From an uncultured Bacteroidales bacterium (GTDB taxonomy: Bacteria > Bacteroidota > Bacteroidia > Bacteroidales > Muribaculaceae): a DNA stretch of 33,794 bases. The stretch spans positions 1 to 33,794 of the forward strand of contig URIC01000021.1 of the NCBI GenBank assembly GCA_900547755.1. Reading direction: 5' to 3'. Of this stretch, positions 8,345 through 16,637 are shown in pieces (the first letter of the stretch is position 1; every line of letters begins with the position of its first letter). The translations under genes were made by a program, and so were the position numbers. The notes beneath the pieces are model-generated. The model had not been told where the DNA came from. It did no database searches and saw nothing but the letters and a program-made list of their open reading frames with translations.

Positions 8345-8881
8345 TCAGTTGAACTCCTCCAGACCTTCCGGAAGTTCATCGTCGTTATAGCCGTCGCTTT
8401 CGTAGAAGTCCATATCCATGGCATCCGCCTCGGCAGCGATACGCTTGTCCACTTTGGCATCGAACTCGTCCATATCTATGTGCTGAGGGGGCACCTTGCC
8501 TTCTTTGCGGGTGCAAAGCGGGTCCATAAGGGTCTTATGGGGTATTATCTCCTTCAGTTCCATAAAGAAACAACGGTCAGTAAGATAGTCAAACACAAAA
8601 ATCATGCGCTGGCCTTCCTCCTCCACCATCTCATTTATATGGGTGTCTTCCATAATCCAGGTGTCTTCATCGCTACCTGCACCCATATCTTCAAGGGTGA
8701 TTTCCTCACGCTTCTCCCAGCCGTCATCGCAGAGGAAGAAAGAGTTCATCTCGTCCTTGGTGTATCCCACGCTGTCAAGGATGGCATTGCGCAGAATAAG
8801 GAAATTTGCGTCGGCATCTATTTCAATTTCGCGGCAGAAGTTCTCGACCTCGTCGGAAACCATTTTAAATCTATATACCAT
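8345..8881 (-). CDS. Plasmid pRiA4b ORF-3-like family protein
   Basis: This 178-residue protein has the pattern of the pRiA4b ORF-3/IS1096 passenger-like family: an N-terminal VYRFKM strand, then VGYTKDEMNSFFLCDDGWEKREEITLED and the core RMIFVFDYLTDRCFFMELKEI. The C-terminal third is very acidic (MDMDFYESDGYNDDELPEGLEEF), so the whole protein is strongly negatively charged. The function is unknown. Despite the family name, nothing nearby suggests a plasmid or transposon, and chromosomal copies are common in Bacteroidales. The start is the ATG at 8881; Met7 is a possible alternative. The nearest -7-like sequence upstream is TAATTTCG (8973-8966), one mismatch from consensus. Confidence 0.8.
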   Translation of the reverse strand: MVYRFKMVSDEVENFCREIEIDADANFLILRNAILDSVGYTKDEMNSFFLCDDGWEKREEITLEDMGAGSDEDTWIMEDTHINEMVEEEGQRMIFVFDYLTDRCFFMELKEIIPHKTLMDPLCTRKEGKVPPQHIDMDEFDAKVDKRIAAEADAMDMDFYESDGYNDDELPEGLEEFN

Positions 8882-8999
8882 ATCTTGTTTTCGTAAAATA
8901 ATTCAACATCATCGATGTCAGCGGCCGGACCCACCAATGTCTGTAGCCTGCCCGCTAACACGGTGCGAAATTAATGCAAATAAATGAATTATCCACACT

Positions 9000-9044
9000 C
9001 TGAAATAAAAAAAATAAGGTCTCGCAGATAAAAAATGCAAGACC
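9000..9044 (-). terminator. Terminator of serine palmitoyltransferase gene
   Basis: On the minus strand, GGTCT-GCA arms (9018-9026 with 9036-9044, one mismatch) form a hairpin with an A/T loop, followed by a run of eight T (complement of about 9008-9015). This is a textbook intrinsic terminator. A second small hairpin (9112-9117 with 9123-9128) sits right after the stop codon. Confidence 0.75.
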
Positions 9045-9129
9045 CATATAGATGTTATTGAATTTCAGTATTATTACAGATAATCCGCAGATACAATTTC
9101 TACGGCCGAAGAGTCCGTACAGCGGACTT

Positions 9130-10317
9130 TCAGGGCAGCAGACCGTTTTTCTTGAAGACCTTTTCTATGGCTTCAAGCGAGTGCTCCACCTGCTGGCGCG
9201 TGTGGGTGGCCATAAGGGAGTAGCGAATCAGAGTGTCGTTGGGAGCCACAGCGGGCGATACCACAGGATTCACGAATACGCCCTCGTCCAGCAAGTCGCG
9301 TGTCACACGGAATGTCTTGTAGTCATCGCGTATAAACAAAGGTATGATAGGTGTCTGAGTATGCCCTATCTCAAGACCCATCTCACGGAAGCTCTCAAGA
9401 GCGAAGTGGGTGATGTCCCAAAGGTGTTTCTGACGCTCCGGCTCGGCGAGCATAATGTCCAGAGAGGCGTTCACGGCGGCTACGCTGGCCGGGGTGATGC
9501 TGGCTGTGAAGATGTATGAACGGGAATGGTGACGCAAAAAGTTGGTTATCTCCTTATCTGTGGCGATAAAGCCGCCCAACGCGGCGAAAGACTTGGAGAA
9601 AGTTCCCATAATCAGGTCTACGTCGTTCTGCACGCCTAAATAGTTGCAGACTCCCCTGCCGCCTTCGCCGAACACTCCGATGCCGTGAGCCTCGTCAATC
9701 ATCAATGTGGCGTTATACTTCTTGGACAACTCCACCATTTTCTTAACATCGGCCACATCGCCTTCCATTGAAAATACGCTGTCCGAGACTATGAGCTTCA
9801 CCTTGTCGGGGTTGCACTTCTTGAGCTGGTCCTCAAGAGAGTTCATGTCATTATGCTTGTATTTCAGATAGTTGGAGAAAGAAAGACGACGTCCTTCAAT
9901 AATTGAAGCGTGGTCCTGCTCGTCCAGGATTATATAGTCTTCGCGACCTGTCAGCGTGGATACCACACCGAGGTTGACACCGAAACCGGTGGAATAGAGC
10001 ATAGCGTCCTCTTTACCCACATAGTCAGCCAGACGGGCTTCCAAATCCTTGTGTATGTCGAGTGTACCATTCAGAAACGGGGAACCGGCGAGCCCTGTGC
10101 CGTATTTTTGGGTAGCCTTCACGGCCGCCTCTATCACACGGGGGTCATTGGTAAGTCCCATATAGCTGTTCGAGCCAAACATCAACACTTTCTTGCCGTT
10201 CATCAGCACCTCGGTATCCTGCTCTGAGGAGATGGCGCGGAAATAGGGATATATGCCGGCGGCTTTCGCTTTCTGCGGTGCGTCGTAACGTCCCAGTTTC
10301 TCTTGGAGAAGTTTCAT
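9130..10317 (-). CDS. spt: Serine palmitoyltransferase (alpha-oxoamine synthase)
   Basis: This PLP-dependent enzyme condenses serine with a long-chain acyl-CoA to 3-ketodihydrosphingosine, the first step of bacterial sphingolipid synthesis. The 395 residues follow the alpha-oxoamine synthase fold: the glycine-rich GTGLAGSPFLNGTLDIH, the PLP-stacking DEQDHASIIEGRRLS, VSDSVFSMEGD, the PLP aspartate in MIDEAHGIGVFG, and GTFSKSFAALGG with the Schiff-base Lys242. Relatives with the same fold are 2-amino-3-ketobutyrate CoA ligase and BioF. The close resemblance I recall to the Bacteroides sphingolipid enzyme (MLL/LLQEKL..., YPYFR, VLMFGSNSYMGLT) and the absence of bio genes favour Spt. It is transcribed divergently from the lipid A genes. 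Confidence 0.88.
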   Translation of the reverse strand: MKLLQEKLGRYDAPQKAKAAGIYPYFRAISSEQDTEVLMNGKKVLMFGSNSYMGLTNDPRVIEAAVKATQKYGTGLAGSPFLNGTLDIHKDLEARLADYVGKEDAMLYSTGFGVNLGVVSTLTGREDYIILDEQDHASIIEGRRLSFSNYLKYKHNDMNSLEDQLKKCNPDKVKLIVSDSVFSMEGDVADVKKMVELSKKYNATLMIDEAHGIGVFGEGGRGVCNYLGVQNDVDLIMGTFSKSFAALGGFIATDKEITNFLRHHSRSYIFTASITPASVAAVNASLDIMLAEPERQKHLWDITHFALESFREMGLEIGHTQTPIIPLFIRDDYKTFRVTRDLLDEGVFVNPVVSPAVAPNDTLIRYSLMATHTRQQVEHSLEAIEKVFKKNGLLP

Positions 10318-10394
10318 AGTTTATTCTTAGAATTTTGTCTTAAACTATCTGTATGATGGAAGCCATGCAGTCATGCTCCTGTCAAATCAGGCTA

Positions 10395-10402
10395 CAAAGG
10401 TA
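10395..10402 (-). promoter_or_regulatory. Candidate -7 box of spt
   Basis: TACCTTTG on the minus strand fits the Bacteroidota consensus. The predicted start is near 10388, about 70 nt before the ATG. The -33 element is not recognisable. Confidence 0.45.
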
Positions 10403-10539
10403 GTGAAAAAACACGAATATAGAATAATCTACGAGTAAAAAAATGCACAAAAAGGCAAATTTGAGCAATTTCTCCCATAATCCACTAATACAAAACCTTT
10501 TTATCTTGCCAAAAATGGACGTATGTTATTTAATTTTCG

Positions 10540-10547
10540 TACCTTTG
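10540..10547 (+). promoter_or_regulatory. Candidate -7 box of the lpx operon
   Basis: TACCTTTG followed by CAGG, in an AT-rich stretch. No TTTG at the -33 distance. The predicted leader to lpxD is about 135 nt. Confidence 0.45.
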
Positions 10548-10688
10548 CAGGAAATTTGAGTCGGTACGGTCCGAAAGACGCTGACTTGAAGTACTGAATA
10601 TTTGTTTAACTTAAGATTAATTCCCCCTTTTTAGGGCTTTGACCTCCTCCTCTCAAAGTCTCTGCTCACAAGGCCCGAACACAAAACT

Positions 10689-11687
10689 ATGGAAATAACC
10701 GCAAAGGACTTGGCTGCAATAGTCGGTGGCACCGTTTCCGGCAATCCGGAGGCCAAGGTATGCACGTTCTCCAAAATAGAAGAGGCCAAGCCCTGTTCAC
10801 TGACCTTCCTCTCCAACCCCAGATATACACATTACTTATATACTACCGAAGCCGCCATCGCCCTGGTGAAAGATGATTTCGAGCCGGAACACCCGTTGCC
10901 CGAACACCTCACCTTGGTGCGTGTGGCCGACCCATACGCTACCCTGGCTCACCTTATGAGCTATGTAGAAAGCCTCAAACCCAAACCCAAAGGGATAGAG
11001 CAGCCATGTTTCATAGCCGAAGGTGTCGAAATTCCTCAGGACGCCTACATCGGCGCTTTCGCATACATCGGAAAAGGCGTACGCCTCGGCAAGGGTGTGA
11101 CCGTATATCCCCAGGCATACATCGGCGACGGAGTGTGTATCGGCGAAGACTCCGTCATATATGCCGGGGCCCGCATATATCCCTATTGCCAGATAGGAAA
11201 CCGCTGCATAGTCCACTCCGGCGCCGTAATAGGAGCTGACGGTTTCGGATTCGCTCCCGGCGAAGACGGATACAGCAAGATTCCCCAGATGGGCAATGTG
11301 ATACTGGAGGATGACGTGGAAGTCGGCGCGAATACTTGTGTGGACCGCGCCACAATGGGCCATACCGTCGTAGGAAAAGGCACCAAACTGGACAACCTGA
11401 TTCAGGTAGCCCACAATGTCGTGATAGGCCGCAACAATGTATTTGCATCCCAGGTGGGGATAGCCGGCTCCACTCATATAGGCGACGACAATATGGTGGG
11501 AGGTCAGGTTGGGTTCGCCGGCCATATAGCCATAGGCTCCCGAAACAAGATAGGCGCCCAAAGCGGTATTCCGAACAATGTGGGCGATGATAGGCGTCTT
11601 ATGGGCTATCCGGCCGTAGACGCCATGACATTCGCACGCAATCAGGTGTACATCAAACGCCTGGAGTCCCTGTTCCGCAAGAAATAA
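10689..11687 (+). CDS. lpxD: UDP-3-O-(3-hydroxyacyl)glucosamine N-acyltransferase
   Basis: LpxD adds the second 3-hydroxyacyl chain (from acyl-ACP) to UDP-3-O-acyl-glucosamine, the third step of lipid A synthesis in the cytoplasm. The N-terminal domain (about residues 1-100) contains the TFLSNPRY uridine-binding motif. Hexapeptide repeats forming a left-handed beta-helix follow (residues about 110-290: IGAFAYIGKGVRLGKGVTV...). The catalytic His is His242 in LDNLIQVAHNVVIG. The 332-residue length is normal. It is first in the lpxD-lpxC/fabZ-lpxA operon, 49 bp before the next gene. Confidence 0.96.
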   Translation: MEITAKDLAAIVGGTVSGNPEAKVCTFSKIEEAKPCSLTFLSNPRYTHYLYTTEAAIALVKDDFEPEHPLPEHLTLVRVADPYATLAHLMSYVESLKPKPKGIEQPCFIAEGVEIPQDAYIGAFAYIGKGVRLGKGVTVYPQAYIGDGVCIGEDSVIYAGARIYPYCQIGNRCIVHSGAVIGADGFGFAPGEDGYSKIPQMGNVILEDDVEVGANTCVDRATMGHTVVGKGTKLDNLIQVAHNVVIGRNNVFASQVGIAGSTHIGDDNMVGGQVGFAGHIAIGSRNKIGAQSGIPNNVGDDRRLMGYPAVDAMTFARNQVYIKRLESLFRKK

Positions 11688-11736
11688 GACTTCAGACTCC
11701 GCTTACATTAATATTAACAAAAAAACATACAAGAAT

Positions 11737-13119
11737 ATGAACCAGCTCACCCTCAATGCTCCTTTCACAGTCAAGGGGCGCGGTCTGCACTCAGGCCTTG
11801 AGATTACGGCGACTTTCAATCCCGCTCCCGACAACCACGGAATCAAGTTTCAGCGTATAGACCTTGAAGACAAACCGTTGATTGATGCCCTTGCCGAGAA
11901 TGTCGTAGATACCACCAGAGGCACTGTACTTGCCAAAAAAGACGCCCGCATAAGCACCGTGGAGCATGCCATGGCCGCCCTCTACGCATCCGGCATAGAC
12001 AATTGCCTTATAGAGGTGGATGCTCCCGAGCTTCCCATTCTTGATGGCTCGGCCATCATATATGTCAAAGAGATAGAACGTGTGGGCACACAGACCCAGA
12101 AGGCTGACAAGGATTTTTACATCATCAAGCAGAAAACCACCCTCAAAGACGAGGAGTCAGGTTCCATTATCACCCTTTACCCGGATGACCATTTCTGCGC
12201 CGAGGTGATGGTGGAGTACAACTCCCATATCCTGCCGAACCAGTTTGCGATACTGGACGACATGGCCGACTTCAGGACCGAAGCCGCCAGCGCCCGCACT
12301 TTTGTCTTTGTCCGTGAGATTCTCCCCCTGCTGAACCATGGCCTGATCAAGGGCGGTTCCCTGGACAACGCTATCGTAATATACGATGAGCCGATCTCCC
12401 AGGAGCTTATAACCAAGATATGCTCTCTTACCGGCCAGCCCGAATGTAAGCTGGATAAGCTCGGATACATCAACGAGACACCTCTGCAGTGGGACAATGA
12501 ACCGGCCCGTCACAAGCTCATGGACCTCATAGGCGACATAGCGCTTATCGGCCGCCCCATCCAGGGCCGCATAGTAGCCGTACGCCCCGGCCACGGCATC
12601 AACAATAAGTTCACCCGTATGCTCCGCAAGGAGGTGAAGCATACCGAAATCCAGTCTCCCGTCTACAATCCGAACAAAGCTCCGCTCATTGACATCAACG
12701 GCATCCGCTCACTTCTACCCCACCGCTACCCCTTCCTTCTTGTAGACAAGATTATAGAGATGGACAAGAAGCACGCCGTCGCAGTGAAGAATGTCACCGT
12801 CAACGAGCCTTTCTTCCAGGGCCACTTCCCCCAGGAGCCTGTAATGCCCGGCGTACTTATTGTAGAGGCCATGGCACAGACCGCAGGTGTGCTTGTACTG
12901 AACAATGTGGAGGACCCGGAACGCTACTCCACATACTTCATGAAAATAGACAATGTGAAGTTCCGTCAGAAAGTGGTGCCCGGAAACACCCTGCTGCTAC
13001 ATGTGGCTCTGACCACAGAGATACGCCGTGGGTGCGCTACTGTGAAAGGTTACGCTTTCGTGGGTGAGAAGATAGTGTGCGAAGCCGAGTTCATGGCTCA
13101 GATAATCAAGAATAAATAA
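11737..13119 (+). CDS. lpxC/fabZ: Bifunctional LpxC deacetylase / FabZ 3-hydroxyacyl-ACP dehydratase
   Basis: This is a natural fusion of 460 residues. The N-terminal part (about 1-305) is LpxC, the zinc enzyme that makes the committed step of lipid A synthesis. The zinc ligands are His77 (TVEHAMAAL), His259 and Asp263 (RHKLMDLIGDIAL), and GRIVAVRPGHGIN carries the catalytic His region. The C-terminal part (about 318-460) is FabZ, a hot-dog-fold dehydratase of fatty acid elongation: LLPHRYPFLLVDK, EPFFQGHFPQEPVMPG with His363, and VEAMAQ with Glu377. LpxC and FabZ compete for the same 3-hydroxyacyl-ACP pool, so the fusion fixes their ratio. The fusion is characteristic of Bacteroidota. It is 34 bp upstream of lpxA. 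Confidence 0.97.
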   Translation: MNQLTLNAPFTVKGRGLHSGLEITATFNPAPDNHGIKFQRIDLEDKPLIDALAENVVDTTRGTVLAKKDARISTVEHAMAALYASGIDNCLIEVDAPELPILDGSAIIYVKEIERVGTQTQKADKDFYIIKQKTTLKDEESGSIITLYPDDHFCAEVMVEYNSHILPNQFAILDDMADFRTEAASARTFVFVREILPLLNHGLIKGGSLDNAIVIYDEPISQELITKICSLTGQPECKLDKLGYINETPLQWDNEPARHKLMDLIGDIALIGRPIQGRIVAVRPGHGINNKFTRMLRKEVKHTEIQSPVYNPNKAPLIDINGIRSLLPHRYPFLLVDKIIEMDKKHAVAVKNVTVNEPFFQGHFPQEPVMPGVLIVEAMAQTAGVLVLNNVEDPERYSTYFMKIDNVKFRQKVVPGNTLLLHVALTTEIRRGCATVKGYAFVGEKIVCEAEFMAQIIKNK

Positions 13120-13153
13120 GAGTGCTTTCCGCACCGATAAAACCCATATATTC

Positions 13154-13930
13154 ATGAGTTTAGCTCTTAGTTGTGTTCACAAGGACGCTGTGATAGGGAA
13201 AAATGTGGAGATTGGCAACTTTACGACTATCTGCGAAGATGTGGAGATAGGAGACGGATGCCAGATAAGCAACAATGTCACTATCTTTCCCGGCGCCCGC
13301 ATAGGCGAGGGAGTGAAAATCTTCCCCGGCGCAGTAGTGGCTGCCGTGCCGCAGGACCTCAAATTCAAAGGCGAATACAGTACCGTCCATGTAGGAGACG
13401 GCACCGTGTTGCGCGAGTGTACCACGGTCCACCGCGGCACCGCCTCAAAAGGCAAGACTGTGGTCGGCTCCAACTGCCTTATAATGGCCTACACCCACAT
13501 TGCCCACGACTGCCGCCTTGGCAACAACATCATTATTTCCAATGCCACACAACTGGCCGGCGAGGTAGTGGTAGACGACTACGCGGTAATCGGCGGAGGC
13601 AGTCTCATACATCAGTTCTGCCACCTCGGCAAGGGAATAATGCTGCAAGGAGGCGCTTTGGTGAACAAGGACATCCCGCCTTACGTGAAGGCCGCCCGCG
13701 AACCCATCTCTTACGTGGGTCTGAACACCGTAGGCATGCACCGCCGCGGCATGAAACAGGAGGATATAGACATTATCGCGGCCACTTACCGCCTGCTCTA
13801 TCTCACCGACCTGAACATCACCAACGCAGTGAACCTCGTGCTTGACAAAATACCCGCTTGCTCCATACGCGACGAGATTGTGGACTTTATCCGCAATTCG
13901 GAACGCGGAGTGATACGCTCGGCTATCTGA
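13154..13930 (+). CDS. lpxA: Acyl-ACP--UDP-N-acetylglucosamine O-acyltransferase
   Basis: LpxA catalyses the first acylation of lipid A synthesis, transferring a 3-hydroxyacyl chain to UDP-GlcNAc. The 258 residues begin directly with hexapeptide repeats (IGKNVEIGNFTTICEDVEIGDGC...). The catalytic His118 lies in MAYTHIAHDC, and the C-terminal alpha-helical domain (from about residue 190, NTVGMHRRGMKQEDI) is typical. Length matches the family. It is the third gene of the lpx operon and is followed by a hairpin, so glnA is probably expressed separately. Confidence 0.97.
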   Translation: MSLALSCVHKDAVIGKNVEIGNFTTICEDVEIGDGCQISNNVTIFPGARIGEGVKIFPGAVVAAVPQDLKFKGEYSTVHVGDGTVLRECTTVHRGTASKGKTVVGSNCLIMAYTHIAHDCRLGNNIIISNATQLAGEVVVDDYAVIGGGSLIHQFCHLGKGIMLQGGALVNKDIPPYVKAAREPISYVGLNTVGMHRRGMKQEDIDIIAATYRLLYLTDLNITNAVNLVLDKIPACSIRDEIVDFIRNSERGVIRSAI

Positions 13931-13944
13931 GACTTACAAGTTAC

Positions 13945-13980
13945 GCCCGGGGCTTGAGAAAACCTTTTAAGCATCCGGGC
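13945..13980 (+). terminator. Terminator after lpxA
   Basis: GCCCGG (13945-13950) pairs with CCGGGC (13975-13980), and the inner GCTTGAGA pairs with TTTTAAGC (with two G-T pairs) around a 5-nt loop. The hairpin starts 14 bp past the stop. The T-rich stretch comes only about 12 nt later (tttacttttt), so efficiency is uncertain. Confidence 0.55.
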
Positions 13981-14036
13981 GCGACCCGCACTTTACTTTT
14001 TAAATCATTTTTCACTAATTTAATACCTTAAAATCC

Positions 14037-15542
14037 ATGAACCCTAAAATCGAACTCTGCCCCAACAAACTGGTGCAGTATCTTCAAAAAGAAGCCAAAG
14101 ACTTCCGCCGTTCAGACATCGTGCGCTTCATAAGCGAGAACGGCATCAAAATGGTCAACTTCATGTATCCCGCCGGAGACCAGCGTCTTAAGACGCTTAA
14201 CTTCGTGATTAACTCTAAGGAATATCTTGAGTCTATCCTTACTTTCGGCGAGCGCGTGGATGGTTCCAGCCTGTTCCCCTTCATCGAAGCCGGCAACTCC
14301 GACCTCTATGTAATTCCCCGTTACCGCACAGCCTTCGTAGACCCCTTTGCCGAGGTTCCCACCCTGACGATGCTCGCATCCTTCTTCGACAAGGACGGAC
14401 ATCCCCTCAAGACTTCTCCCGAGTATACCCTGCTCAAGGCTTGCCAGGCTTTCCACGAAAAGACCGGCATGGACTTCTACACCATGGGCGAGCTGGAGTA
14501 CTACGTGATAGCCGACGACGAGGGCCTGTATCCCGCCACTGACCAGAAGGGCTACCACGAGAGCGGCCCGTACGCCAAATTCAACGAATTCCGCACCCAG
14601 TGCATGGAATACATCTCCCAGACCGGCGCCCAGATAAAATATGGCCACAACGAGGTGGGTAACTTCACACTGGACGGCAAAGTGTACGAGCAGAACGAGA
14701 TTGAGTTCCTCCCCGTACCCTCGCCCGAGGCTGCCGATGCCCTGATGCTCGCCAAATGGATTATCCGCAACTTAGGCAAGAAGATGGGCCTTGACGTAAC
14801 TTTCGCTCCTAAGATTACAGCAGGAAAGGCCGGCTCCGGCCTGCACATCCACTTCAAACTGATGAAGGGTGACGAAAATGTGATGACCAATGCCGAAGGT
14901 GTTCTTTCCGACGACGCACGCAAGGCCATTGCCGGTATCCTCACTATGGCTCCCTCCATCACCGCCTTCGGCAACAAGGTGCCCACATCCTACCTGCGTC
15001 TGGTTCCTCACCAGGAGGCTCCCACCAACATCTGCTGGGGCGACCGCAACCGTTCCGTACTGGTACGCGTACCCCTCGGCTGGAGCGGAAAGGTGGATAT
15101 GTGCGCACAGGCCAACCCGCTGGAAAAGGACGACATCGTGCCCCCCGCACAGAAGCAGACAGCCGAGCTTCGCAGCTCCGACTGTTCGGCAGACATCTAT
15201 CAGCTCCTGGCCGGCATGACCGTAGCCGCCCGCCACGGCTTCGAGATGCCCGACGCTATGCAGGTAGCCGAAGATACTTACGTGGCCGTAAACATACACA
15301 AGGATGAGAACAAGGACAAACTGGCCTCTCTGGCTACTCTGCCCGACTCCTGCATGGCTTCCGCCGACTGCCTGGAGAAACAGCGCGAAGTTTACCAGAA
15401 GTACGAGGTGTTCACACCCGAAATGGTAGACGGTATCATCTCTGACCTGCGCAAGTTCCACGACAGCGACCTCCGTGCCAAGGTGAACGCCTCTCCCGGC
15501 GCCATGATGGACCTGGTGCACAAGTACTGGCACTGCGGCTGA
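14037..15542 (+). CDS. glnA: Glutamine synthetase (type I-like)
   Basis: This enzyme makes glutamine from glutamate, ammonia and ATP. The 501 residues carry the beta-grasp N-domain motif VDGSSLFPF, the metal-binding GELEYYVI, the NEVGNFTLDGKVYEQNEIEF region, AGKAGSGLHIHFKL (equivalent to the classical NGSGMH loop) and RLVPHQEAPTNICWGDRNRSVLVRVP (equivalent to RLVPGYEAP...NRS). I see no clear counterpart of the NLYDLP adenylylation site, so control by adenylylation seems unlikely. It is a divergent bacterial form, clearly not the GSIII type of about 730 residues. No clear -7 box is visible in the 106-bp upstream gap. A glycosyltransferase follows after 15 bp. Confidence 0.92.
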   Translation: MNPKIELCPNKLVQYLQKEAKDFRRSDIVRFISENGIKMVNFMYPAGDQRLKTLNFVINSKEYLESILTFGERVDGSSLFPFIEAGNSDLYVIPRYRTAFVDPFAEVPTLTMLASFFDKDGHPLKTSPEYTLLKACQAFHEKTGMDFYTMGELEYYVIADDEGLYPATDQKGYHESGPYAKFNEFRTQCMEYISQTGAQIKYGHNEVGNFTLDGKVYEQNEIEFLPVPSPEAADALMLAKWIIRNLGKKMGLDVTFAPKITAGKAGSGLHIHFKLMKGDENVMTNAEGVLSDDARKAIAGILTMAPSITAFGNKVPTSYLRLVPHQEAPTNICWGDRNRSVLVRVPLGWSGKVDMCAQANPLEKDDIVPPAQKQTAELRSSDCSADIYQLLAGMTVAARHGFEMPDAMQVAEDTYVAVNIHKDENKDKLASLATLPDSCMASADCLEKQREVYQKYEVFTPEMVDGIISDLRKFHDSDLRAKVNASPGAMMDLVHKYWHCG

Positions 15543-15557
15543 TAACCTGCTCCGGAC

Positions 15558-16628
15558 ATGAGAATCTTTCTGGACAACATCATCTTCTCCTTGCAGAAGG
15601 CAGGCGGCATTTCAGGCGCCTGGGCGGTGTTGATAAGAGAGCTTCTCGCAATGCCGGAACTTGACATCCGATTCATCGAGAGAGAGGATGCCTTGCAGAA
15701 CATTTTCCGCAATCAGCTGGCGATACCTTCCTCTCTGATTATAAACCCCAGACGTCTCCCCCTTCGCCTGGACAGGTACCTGCCTGTCAGGCTTGAGGGA
15801 GACGTTCCCTTTGTATTCCATTCATCTTACTACCGCATATGTTCGTCTCCCACAGCGCTGAATGTGGTTACGCTACACGACTTCATCTACGAGGAAGCAA
15901 GAGTTCACTCACCTTTGGCACGCCGTGTACATACATTTCAGAAAAAACATGCCTTGTACCATGCCGCAGCCATAGCGGCGGTGAGCCATGCCACCGCCCG
16001 TAAGCTGACAAACCGGCTCGCTCTCTCAGGCAAAGTAATTTACAATCCGCCGGTATGCACACCTGTCAGCACAAGTATGAAGAGAAACGGATTCGCTCTA
16101 TATGTCGGAAGCCGTGTAAGCTACAAGAACTTCAGACAAGCCGCAGAGGCTGCGGCAATAGCCGGAGTGCCGATGACAATAGCCGGCGCTCCCCTTGATA
16201 ACGAAGAATCGGCCCTCTTGGCATCTTTAGCCCACAAGTCAGACTTCAGGATTATTGAAAATCCTGACAACAATATGCTCTCCCGTCTGTATTCCTCCGC
16301 CATGTGCCTGATTTACCCCAGCTCGCATGAGGGGTTCGGAATACCTATAGTCGAAGCAATGACTCACAGATGCCCCGTAATCACAGGTCCTTGCGATGCC
16401 TGCATAGAGACAGGCGGAGGGGCCACACTTGTGACCGAGGACTATTCTCCTGAAGCATTAGCCCGGGCACTGGTGCGGATAAGAATGAATCCCGGCTTAC
16501 GCGAGGACCTGGCAAACCGAGGTTTCGAAGCCTCCAGACACTTCGATGCCTCTGAAATGGCCCACGCATATATATCGCTATATCAAGCTATTGCCGATAA
16601 TGTAAAACAATTCCCCGATTTTTGTTAA
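15558..16628 (+). CDS. Glycosyltransferase family 4 (GT-B fold)
   Basis: This 356-residue retaining glycosyltransferase has the N-terminal acceptor domain (FLDNIIFSLQKAGGISGAWAVLIREL, with a glycine-rich loop) and a C-terminal nucleotide-sugar domain. It has LYVGSRVSYKNF and the E-x7-E motif EGFGIPIVEAM of the GT4 family. VTLHDFIYE and AVSHATARKL are standard GT4 signatures. No membrane segment is evident. Acceptor and sugar are unknown; envelope polysaccharide or glycolipid is the reasonable guess given plsC 9 bp downstream. It starts 15 bp after glnA, so it is probably co-transcribed with it. Family confidence is high, role low. Confidence 0.88.
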   Translation: MRIFLDNIIFSLQKAGGISGAWAVLIRELLAMPELDIRFIEREDALQNIFRNQLAIPSSLIINPRRLPLRLDRYLPVRLEGDVPFVFHSSYYRICSSPTALNVVTLHDFIYEEARVHSPLARRVHTFQKKHALYHAAAIAAVSHATARKLTNRLALSGKVIYNPPVCTPVSTSMKRNGFALYVGSRVSYKNFRQAAEAAAIAGVPMTIAGAPLDNEESALLASLAHKSDFRIIENPDNNMLSRLYSSAMCLIYPSSHEGFGIPIVEAMTHRCPVITGPCDACIETGGGATLVTEDYSPEALARALVRIRMNPGLREDLANRGFEASRHFDASEMAHAYISLYQAIADNVKQFPDFC

Positions 16629-16637
16629 TTTTGTGAC

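Larger units (their letters stand above)
10318..10688. other. Divergent intergenic region between spt and lpxD
   Basis: This 371-bp AT-rich region has no convincing gene. It contains back-to-back candidate -7 boxes with the same sequence TACCTTTG: on the minus strand at 10402-10395 for spt and on the plus strand at 10540-10547 for lpxD. Neither has a TTTG at the proper -33 distance. The predicted leaders are about 70 nt (spt) and 135 nt (lpxD). Confidence 0.6.

Noticed and set aside
8345..8881. Possible transposon or plasmid remnant suggested by the family name pRiA4b ORF-3
   Set aside because: No transposase, inverted repeats or plasmid genes are nearby; the family is common on Bacteroidales chromosomes.
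8252..8896. Plus-strand open frame of 214 codons opposite the pRiA4b ORF-3-like gene
   Set aside because: The minus-strand protein has clear family features, while this frame does not and runs through the terminator area of the convergent gene.
14772..15533. Minus-strand open frame of 253 codons antisense to glnA
   Set aside because: The glutamine synthetase motifs are on the plus strand; the antisense frame has no recognisable domain and no promoter.
16626..16633. TAATTTTG as a separate promoter of plsC
   Set aside because: No TTTG lies at the -33 distance and the box ends 4 bp before the ATG, so transcription would start at or within the start codon.
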